Below are positions 6,380 through 12,335 of a stretch of DNA of 13,764 bases, in pieces. The stretch is from Balneolales bacterium (GTDB lineage Bacteria > Bacteroidota > Rhodothermia > Balneolales > Natronogracilivirgulaceae): assembly GCA_007133995.1 (NCBI GenBank), contig SLLP01000116.1:1-13764 (forward strand). The letters run 5' to 3'. The notes under the pieces are model-generated. The model did no database searches and was not told the DNA's origin. It was given only the letters and a program-made list of their open reading frames with translations. The position numbers and the translations under genes are program-made. Positions within the stretch are counted from its first letter, which is position 1, and every line of letters starts with the position of its first letter.

Positions 6380-8050
6380 ATGAAACACTTGCCAGTTTTA
6401 AAAATGCTGTTTCCAAATACGATTCCTGCCATACTTTTCCTGGCAAGTTTGGCAGCACCGGCATCGTTCAACGTCACTTTTGCAGCATCATCTCAGGCTG
6501 CCAACCTGTCATCGCCGGATTTTTCACGGATCGGTATCTCCCATACGCTCGGCACCCCGGAAACACCGTTCTGGCTGCATGCCAACCGGGATGGCCGCAT
6601 TCCACTCTATTCGCGCAACAACACCTTGCTCTTCGGCGAATACCACACGGCCTTTCTTCGTGATTCGGATGCATGGGACTTTGACACCGGTCTCCGGATC
6701 GACGCCCGCATATCCGACCATGATAATATGTTCACCTTCACCGAACTCTATGCCCATCTGCGCACCCGGGGCTGGCAGCTGAGTGCGGGCCGGTTTTACG
6801 ACACGGTCGGACTCAACTCAGGCTACCTTACCACCGGCTCCATACTGATGAGCCGCAATGCGCTGCAACCGTATAAACTGCGAGTGTCCACACCGGAGTT
6901 CCTGCCTGTACCGCTCACCGGTGGAGCGATTTCGTTCAAGGTGCGCTGGTCAGAGGCGCTGCTCACCGACGACCGGTTTGTCGACCGGGCCCGGGTGCAC
7001 CAGAAATACCTTTACCTGAAAGCGCAGCCGGTACGGGAGCTGCATCTGTATGCCGGCATCGCGCACCATCTGATGTGGGGCGGCACGCATCCCGAAAACG
7101 GCCGGCTTCACACCTCGTTTTGGGCATACATGAGCGATGTGCTGGCCCTGCCCGATGATGCCGCCTCCGGCAATATCACCCCGAAAGGCAACGGGTTGGG
7201 TGGATACGATTTCGGTGCGGAGTACCGGGCGCCGAACTGGACCGCAGGCGCCTGGCGGCTGTTTTACATCGAGGACGGTACGGCGATGAACCTGCGCAGT
7301 CCATGGGACGGGGTCTGGGGTGTCTGGCTGGATCTACATGATCCGCAGCGTCCGCGGCGACTCGTGAGCTACCTGACCTACGAGCATATCAACACCAAAT
7401 GGCAGGATGGCGGTGGTTACAAGGCCATCGGTCGCGCCCGTTTCTATACGCACCGGGTCTGGCGCGACGGCTGGGTGCATCACGGACAGACGCTCGGCAC
7501 GCCGCTGATCCTCATCGATCCGTCTAAGGCAGGCACCGAGGAACAGCTGCTGGTGAATAATATGATCCTGGGTCATCACCTGGGAATGGCCGGCCGGCTC
7601 ACAGAAACCATTTTATGGGAGATGTTGGCCATCTACTCGCGCAATTACGGGATCTGCCGCGACCAGACCTCAGGTGGAAGCTGCGGCGGTTCGGCCGAGA
7701 AGCCGGTCTGGGAGCGCGAAGAGTATGTGCCGTATCACACGCTGCGCCGCGACCGCTATTCGTTCCTGCTGCAGCTCTCCATTCCTGTTCTGTCATCATT
7801 CCGGCCATTTGATGATGCCGGCCGCCGTTCCGCACAAACAGGCGCGCAGCGAGCCGGATATGAACCCGCACAAGGGGAACGAACCGGCAACCCGATCCGG
7901 ACTTCATCGGCCGATCCGCCCGTATTCGGAGGAACCCCGCCCAGACCCGGACCGGGGATGCATCTCATCCTGTCCGCCGCCTTCGACGCCGGAGCGTTTC
8001 ACGACCGTCCGCTCTTCGGATTCGAAGCCGGTGTGAGCATGGCGTGGTGA
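6380..8050 (+). CDS. Wzi-family capsule assembly outer-membrane protein
   Basis: A 556-residue protein of the Caps_assemb_Wzi family, predicted to sit in the outer membrane as a beta-barrel that binds or organises exported capsule. The N-terminus is a signal peptide (hydrophobic core about 16-30, possible cleavage near AASSQA at 40). An alternative start at Met9 (6404) would shorten the n-region. Family-like stretches are PFWLHANRDGRIP, GRFYDTVGLNS, FKVRWSEALLTDDRFVDRARVHQKYLYLK, HHLMWGGTHPENG, SPWDGVWGVW and RDGWVHHGQTLGTPLI, in the expected order with alternating barrel-like strands. Residues about 474-525 are an Arg/Pro/Gly/Ala-rich low-complexity insert between the last two strands. The C-terminus ends in an aromatic residue (VSMAW), as outer-membrane proteins often do. 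Its presence is the main evidence that the locus makes an exported surface polysaccharide. Confidence 0.88.
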   Translation: MKHLPVLKMLFPNTIPAILFLASLAAPASFNVTFAASSQAANLSSPDFSRIGISHTLGTPETPFWLHANRDGRIPLYSRNNTLLFGEYHTAFLRDSDAWDFDTGLRIDARISDHDNMFTFTELYAHLRTRGWQLSAGRFYDTVGLNSGYLTTGSILMSRNALQPYKLRVSTPEFLPVPLTGGAISFKVRWSEALLTDDRFVDRARVHQKYLYLKAQPVRELHLYAGIAHHLMWGGTHPENGRLHTSFWAYMSDVLALPDDAASGNITPKGNGLGGYDFGAEYRAPNWTAGAWRLFYIEDGTAMNLRSPWDGVWGVWLDLHDPQRPRRLVSYLTYEHINTKWQDGGGYKAIGRARFYTHRVWRDGWVHHGQTLGTPLILIDPSKAGTEEQLLVNNMILGHHLGMAGRLTETILWEMLAIYSRNYGICRDQTSGGSCGGSAEKPVWEREEYVPYHTLRRDRYSFLLQLSIPVLSSFRPFDDAGRRSAQTGAQRAGYEPAQGERTGNPIRTSSADPPVFGGTPPRPGPGMHLILSAAFDAGAFHDRPLFGFEAGVSMAW

Positions 8051-8064
8051 CCCGTATCTTCCGG

Positions 8065-8087
8065 CTGCCACTTGATTAGATTGGCAG
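8065..8087 (+). terminator. Possible hairpin after the Wzi gene
   Basis: CTGCCA and TGGCAG form a perfect 6-bp stem around an 11-base loop, fifteen bases past the Wzi stop. Only a short ATTTTA follows some distance later, so termination would be weak. Confidence 0.3.
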
Positions 8088-8104
8088 GATGTGCCATTTT
8101 ATCG

Positions 8105-8165
8105 CCGAAAGATATTGCACTACCGAATACTACCGAAAAATTGCACTACCGAAAATATTGCGCAC
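8105..8165 (+). repeat. Short direct repeats based on ATTGCACTACCGAA
   Basis: ATTGCACTACCGAA occurs exactly at 8114-8127 and 8140-8153. Its core ACTACCGAA occurs a third time at 8129-8137. Related CCGAAA(G/A)ATATTGC units flank the block at 8105-8118 and 8149-8161. The block fills the centre of the 215-bp gap between the Wzi gene and the second asparagine-synthase-like gene. The units are too short and closely spaced for CRISPR. They could be protein-binding sites or simple slippage repeats. Confidence 0.6.
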
Positions 8166-8243
8166 AGGAAAACATTCGAACCGGAAATAATATGTAATTG
8201 CCATCATATCATACCGGACGCTGGAATATTTTTGCGTCAAGCT

Positions 8244-8249
8244 TATAAT
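8244..8249 (+). promoter_or_regulatory. Candidate -10 box TATAAT before the second asparagine-synthase-like gene
   Basis: A perfect TATAAT lies 17 bases before the ATG at 8266, downstream of the repeat block. No good -35 hexamer stands 16-18 bases upstream (the sequence there is CTGGAA-like), and a Bacteroidota-type TAnnTTTG is not evident, so this is tentative. Confidence 0.3.
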
Positions 8250-8265
8250 AGACGATATTACGCAA

Positions 8266-9912
8266 ATGCAAAAAATCCTCTATCGCAGGCAGTATTTGCT
8301 GTCCGCAACCCCCTGCGAGCGCCTGACCGGCTGGCCGTCCACCCGGTTCGGCTCCCATACGCTGTACATCCATGGTGACTGTCCCTGGGTGCGGGCAGAT
8401 GACGGACAGGATAAAAAATCCGGGGGCGCCGGCACAGGCGCAAGAACGGTCATCCTCGTCGGATACGTAATCGATCCCCATCAACCCGATTCCGATAACG
8501 CTCATATCGCTCGCCAATTCGCGAAACTGGCCACTCCGGAAAAAATTTCAGCCCGATTGTACAGCCTCAGCGGACGCTTCGTGCTTTTTATACGAGAACA
8601 ACAGCGCCTGCTGATTTTTCATGATGCTTTTGGACTCAGGTCGGTATTCTACACCCGTCACGAAGGAGAGTTATACGCCGCATCGCAACCACTGTTACTG
8701 GGCGAGGCGATACCGCTGGAGAAATCCGAAAATTATGACCAGTACTTTGGCTCGGAGTATATCAGGATCAAGGGTGGTCACTACATTCCGGCCGGTGCGT
8801 CACTCTACAAGCGGGTGAATCACCTTGTGCCCAACCACTTTCTGGAGTCGCAGCTCGGGCCGACGGGAGCGCTGCCGGATGAATCGCCGGACGCACTGAG
8901 AGATGAGTCAACGGATTCGCTGCGAGATAAGCCGCCGTATTCGCCGGACGAGGCGCTGCCGGAATCCACTGACAGTACAGCTCCTGACCGGCAGATACGC
9001 TATTTTCCCCGTATCAGCCTTGCAAGCCGGTCGTTAAAGGATGGCGTCAGAGCCTTCACAGAGCACCTCGACCGGATCATGAAGGCGGCCGCAAGCCGGC
9101 AGAAACTGGCCCTGTCGCTGTCGGCCGGACTCGACTCGCGGATCCTCCTGGCTGCCTGCAGGAATATCACCGACCGGGTCATGGCATACACACTTGTCAA
9201 TCACAAACTGACGCCGGAATCTGCCGACGTTCGCATCCCCTCCAGTCTGGTTTCTTGCCTGGGAATGGAACATCGTATTATCGACTGTCGCGAACCCATG
9301 GATCCGGACATTGAAAAGGCCAGTTATTCCAATACCGACATTCCGCATATTCCGCATTGGGGACCCACCGCCGGCGCGCTCCATCGGCACTTCCCGCAGG
9401 ATCGCCTGGCTGTTAAAGGCGACGGTCTGGAAATCGCGCGCGGCTACTATTACAAATACAAACCCCATCCCCTGATCATCTCACATCGCCACTTCATAAG
9501 AATGATCAAGGGGTGGGATGGTATTCCGTTCTTTGAAGAGGTGCTTGCCCGCTGGTTTGAAGGTGTGCGCAGCCCCGCAGACCGCAACGGTTACCGGCTG
9601 CTGGACCTGTTTTACTGGGAACATGAAATGGGAGGATGGATGATGCGCAATCATCTCGAATGGGACATTGCGCAGGAGGTATTTATTCCATACAATAACC
9701 GGGAGCTGCTGGATATCGCCCTGAGTGTGGACGTAAGACACCGCAAGGTCCTGAGCAACAAAATGTACCTGACGGCGATCAGACAGCTTTGGAAAGATGC
9801 TCTGAGCGAGCCGGTCTACCCGGTAAGGACCCGGCGCAGGCGGTTGCGAAAGCTGGTCAAAAAGATTCTGAAAAGGACAGGCCTGCTCAGGCGTAAAAAA
9901 CGAAATAAGTGA
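8266..9912 (+). CDS. Second asparagine-synthase-like protein, divergent
   Basis: A 548-residue protein with the two-part asparagine synthase plan. The N-terminal half keeps the Ntn-amidotransferase fold signals LSGRFVLFIREQQRLLIFHDAFGLRSVFYT and GELYAASQPLLLGE, but it begins MQKIL with no Cys nucleophile. Residues about 199-243 are an acidic, Asp/Ser/Pro-rich low-complexity insert. The ATP-pyrophosphatase loop is LALSLSAGLDSR (SAGLDS at 286-291), which has Ala where SGG is usual. Later conserved-looking parts are VKGDGLEIARGYYY, FYWEHEMGGWM and FIPYNNRELLDIALSV. The last 30 residues are strongly basic. By family knowledge it should adenylate a carboxylate and transfer it to ammonia or an amine, with ammonia not coming from its own glutaminase site. 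The start is the first ATG after stops in that frame. It differs clearly from the 2865 gene, so it is not a recent duplicate. The substrate is unknown. Confidence 0.83.
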   Translation: MQKILYRRQYLLSATPCERLTGWPSTRFGSHTLYIHGDCPWVRADDGQDKKSGGAGTGARTVILVGYVIDPHQPDSDNAHIARQFAKLATPEKISARLYSLSGRFVLFIREQQRLLIFHDAFGLRSVFYTRHEGELYAASQPLLLGEAIPLEKSENYDQYFGSEYIRIKGGHYIPAGASLYKRVNHLVPNHFLESQLGPTGALPDESPDALRDESTDSLRDKPPYSPDEALPESTDSTAPDRQIRYFPRISLASRSLKDGVRAFTEHLDRIMKAAASRQKLALSLSAGLDSRILLAACRNITDRVMAYTLVNHKLTPESADVRIPSSLVSCLGMEHRIIDCREPMDPDIEKASYSNTDIPHIPHWGPTAGALHRHFPQDRLAVKGDGLEIARGYYYKYKPHPLIISHRHFIRMIKGWDGIPFFEEVLARWFEGVRSPADRNGYRLLDLFYWEHEMGGWMMRNHLEWDIAQEVFIPYNNRELLDIALSVDVRHRKVLSNKMYLTAIRQLWKDALSEPVYPVRTRRRRLRKLVKKILKRTGLLRRKKRNK

Positions 9913-9976
9913 TGTCGGATGCATTCACCGGAAAAGTGACGGCCATCTCGCACACGTTCAAAAGAATACCTGCGAT

Positions 9977-10771
9977 ATGTTTGAAGCGATTGCGCGACTT
10001 GTTTTCGAGTTGATCCAGCCCACGGCGCAGCTGGTGATCCTGCTGCTGATTGCTGCCGGACTGCTGATGGCAGGTTGGCAGCGCAGAGCGCTTCAGGCCT
10101 TCGCACTGCTGTTCGTCCTCTGGTTTTTATACGCCAACCCCTTTCTCTCCGGCGCGTTGGTGGACAGCCTCCAGAATCGATATGAGGTTCTGAGAGGGGA
10201 GGCACTGGAAGAACTTCGAGCCCTGGACGAACCCGGTGATCCTGTATATGTGATAGTGCTGGGAGCCAGCTATACCCCCGATCCACGCCTGAAACCCGGT
10301 CAGATGCTCTCCGAAACGGCGACCATGCGCCTGGTGGAAGGGATCCGTGTGCACCGGCAGCTGCCCGGAAGCCGGCTGGTCACCTCCGCATCGGGTAAAT
10401 ACAGCAACTACACCCAGGCTGAAGCGATGCGGGATGCGGCTGTCGCCCTGGGGGTGGATCCTGACAGCATCCACATCCAGACCGATCCCACCAATACCTG
10501 CGAGGAGGCACGCGCTTTTGTTCGCGACCACGGCACCGGCACCCGGGTCGTCATCGCCACATCAGCCACCCACATGCGGCGCGCCATGATGCTCTTCGAA
10601 CAGCAGGGCGCACTTCCGGTAGCAGCTCCCACCTCCTTCGTCCGCAAGCAAAATCCTGTCGAATCCTTCAGCTTCGACGACTGGCTTCCCGCTCTGGATA
10701 ATATCGAAGGACTTGAAAGAGCGATCAAAGAGTATGCAGGCTATATCTGGGACAAGAGGCAGTGCAGATAG
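9977..10771 (+). CDS. YdcF/ElyC-like DUF218 envelope protein
   Basis: A 264-residue protein with two N-terminal membrane helices (about residues 14-36 and 38-57), then a DUF218 domain of the YdcF/SanA/ElyC superfamily. Visible motifs are VYVIVLGASYTPD, SETATMRLVEGIRVHR, LVTSASG, the TQAEAMRDAAVALGV segment, NTCEEARAFV, the signature VIATSATHMRRAMMLF, and a late EYAGYIWDK. ElyC in E. coli affects envelope biogenesis at low temperature and is linked to lipid-carrier (undecaprenyl phosphate) use; the enzymatic reaction is not established. A role with lipid-linked sugar intermediates would suit this locus but is inferred. The gap to the preceding ligase gene is only 64 bp, so the two are probably co-transcribed. 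No clear Shine-Dalgarno is visible. Confidence 0.83.
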   Translation: MFEAIARLVFELIQPTAQLVILLLIAAGLLMAGWQRRALQAFALLFVLWFLYANPFLSGALVDSLQNRYEVLRGEALEELRALDEPGDPVYVIVLGASYTPDPRLKPGQMLSETATMRLVEGIRVHRQLPGSRLVTSASGKYSNYTQAEAMRDAAVALGVDPDSIHIQTDPTNTCEEARAFVRDHGTGTRVVIATSATHMRRAMMLFEQQGALPVAAPTSFVRKQNPVESFSFDDWLPALDNIEGLERAIKEYAGYIWDKRQCR

Positions 10772-10851
10772 CTGAAGAGGTGTGCAGACGGGCTGCCCGG
10801 CAGACGGCAATGTCAAGTGTATCAGGTACATGGGTATAAAAAGTTGTTTGA

Positions 10852-10871
10852 ATATTAAAAAATTTTAATAT
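10852..10871. promoter_or_regulatory. AT-rich perfect inverted repeat upstream of the aminotransferase gene
   Basis: ATATTAAAA-AA-TTTTAATAT has 9-bp perfect arms around two bases, in the 173-bp AT-rich gap before the aminotransferase gene. A loose promoter TTGTTT (10844-10849) -16 bp- TAATAT (10866-10871) overlaps it. That would place a dimeric regulator's site on the promoter. The arms contain only A and T, so chance is possible in AT-rich DNA. Confidence 0.35.
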
Positions 10872-10944
10872 ATTGAGCACAATTATCATATCAGAGGAAT
10901 AGGTATTGTCCTGCTAAATTATTTAAAATCAAACGGCTAAGGTT

Positions 10945-12099
10945 TTGAACTACCATAACAACGGGCGTATCTGGTTGTCATCTCCGCATATGGGAGGAGA
11001 GGAATTGTCATTTATTCACGATGCGTTCTCCAATAATTTTGTCGCCCCGGTAGGGGAAAATGTGGATGGATTTGAGGCTGATATCGCAACCTTTACAGGC
11101 TCCCCCTATGTCTCGGTACTTGCTTCCGGCACGGCCGCCATCCACCTGGGTCTGATTCTTCTGGATGTGCAGCCCGGCGATGTTGTCATTTGCCAGTCGT
11201 TCACATTTAGCGCCTCGGCCAATCCCATCACCTACCTCGGTGCTGAACCCGTCTTTGTAGACAGTGAGGAAGACACCTGGAACATGTGTCCGGATGCACT
11301 GGAAGAAGCTGTAAGGGATCAACTTTCGAAAGGCAAGCGGGTCAAGGCCATCCTGCCGGTGCATCTGTACGGCATGCCCGCCAACATGGAGCGGATCATG
11401 GATATCGCCCGGCGCTACTGCATCCCCGTGCTTGAAGACGCCGCCGAAGCGATGGGATCGCACATTCTCGGGAAGCAGTGCGGCACATTCGGGCACCTGG
11501 GTGTGCTGTCGTTCAATGGCAACAAGATCATCACAACCTCCGGCGGGGGTGCACTGCTCTCCGACGACGAGTACATAATCCGCAAGTCGCGTTACCTGGC
11601 CACACAGGCTCGCGAACCGGCCCCGCACTACCAGCACACCGAGATCGGTTACAACTACCGCATGAGCAACATCGTGGCCGGCATCGGGCGCGGACAGATG
11701 CGCGTAATTGAAGAACGCATCCGGCAGCGCCGCGCCAATTACCAGTTCTACCGCGGACTGCTTGGAAGTGTGGAGGGTATCACGTTTCAGCCCGAACCCG
11801 AAGGATTCTTCTCCAACCGCTGGCTCACTACCGTCCTGATCGATCCCGAAATTACCGGATTCACCCGGGAACACCTCCGGCTGAGCCTGGCCGCAGAAAA
11901 TATTGAGTCGCGGCCGGTATGGAAGCCCATGCACCAGCAGCCGGTCTACAAGGCAGCCCGGTACTATGGCAACGGCATCTCCTGCAAGCTGTTCGAACAG
12001 GGGCTGTGCCTGCCCTCCGGATCGAACCTCTCCGGCCAGGATCGGGAACGCATCGCCGACTGCATAAAAGAGACCGTATTTGAGCCTGTCAGCGTCTGA
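10945..12099 (+). CDS. DegT/DnrJ/EryC1/StrS sugar aminotransferase (PglE/EpsN-like)
   Basis: A 384-residue, full-length PLP-dependent sugar aminotransferase. It opens with the family's RIWLSSPHMGGEE and APVGENVDGFE. ASGTAAIHLGL follows (PLP-phosphate region), then SFTFSASANPITYLGAEPVFVD, PVHLYGMPANM, EDAAEAMGS (D165 should contact the PLP ring nitrogen) and SFNGNKIITTSGGGALL with the Schiff-base K194. The best resemblance is to PglE/EpsN enzymes that aminate C4 of UDP-4-keto-6-deoxy-HexNAc. This fits the 4,6-dehydratase gene just downstream. The start is TTG: an in-frame TAA at 10924 and no ATG before residue 16 leave TTG 10945 as the only start that keeps the conserved N-terminus. AAGG at 10939-10942 is close to it. 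It is preceded by an AT-rich palindrome and may head its own transcript with the next gene. Confidence 0.9.
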   Translation: MNYHNNGRIWLSSPHMGGEELSFIHDAFSNNFVAPVGENVDGFEADIATFTGSPYVSVLASGTAAIHLGLILLDVQPGDVVICQSFTFSASANPITYLGAEPVFVDSEEDTWNMCPDALEEAVRDQLSKGKRVKAILPVHLYGMPANMERIMDIARRYCIPVLEDAAEAMGSHILGKQCGTFGHLGVLSFNGNKIITTSGGGALLSDDEYIIRKSRYLATQAREPAPHYQHTEIGYNYRMSNIVAGIGRGQMRVIEERIRQRRANYQFYRGLLGSVEGITFQPEPEGFFSNRWLTTVLIDPEITGFTREHLRLSLAAENIESRPVWKPMHQQPVYKAARYYGNGISCKLFEQGLCLPSGSNLSGQDRERIADCIKETVFEPVSV

Positions 12100-12335
12100 T
12101 TTGATGCCTGAACCTCTGCCATCCACTTTGCAAATGCCTTGTTGACTTTCGTTTGCAGACAACAGACCTGCGTCATGGTACTTGTATTCTAACCGAATTT
12201 GCCATAATTTCAGTGCTTGCCAAGAACGGTATCATACGACATAACCATCACAAGCGGGTATCCAAAAAAGGGTTATAATCAGCAGAGACAGGTGCCATTA
12301 CAGCAGCGGAACATCAAGAAAACGGACGTACGCGT
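12100..12335. other. 236-bp intergenic region with a possible promoter
   Basis: I see no gene here. A TATAAT at 12274-12279 lies 57 bases before the ATG at 12336 without a convincing -35. An alternative pairing is TTGCCA (12217-12222) with CATAAC (12240-12245) at 17-bp spacing. A GCAAA...TTTGC pair after the aminotransferase stop is too weak to call a terminator. Confidence 0.3.

Noticed and set aside
8105..8165. CRISPR-like repeats.
   Set aside because: Repeat units are 9-14 bases with 1-12-base gaps, far too short, and no cas gene is near.
8089..8190. A 33-codon cationic small open frame after the Wzi gene, possible peptide precursor.
   Set aside because: It is made of the short DNA repeats, has no properly spaced ribosome-binding site, and no leader-peptide features typical of lasso or graspetide precursors are visible.
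2847..9912. Lasso-peptide or graspetide biosynthesis cluster, given the asparagine-synthase-like and ATP-grasp genes.
   Set aside because: No precursor gene, leader peptidase or RiPP recognition element is seen, and the context (Wzi, sugar-nucleotide enzymes) favours a surface glycan.
11008..12162. A 384-codon open frame on the minus strand.
   Set aside because: It mirrors the aminotransferase gene, whose motifs are unambiguous on the plus strand; its translation resembles no family.
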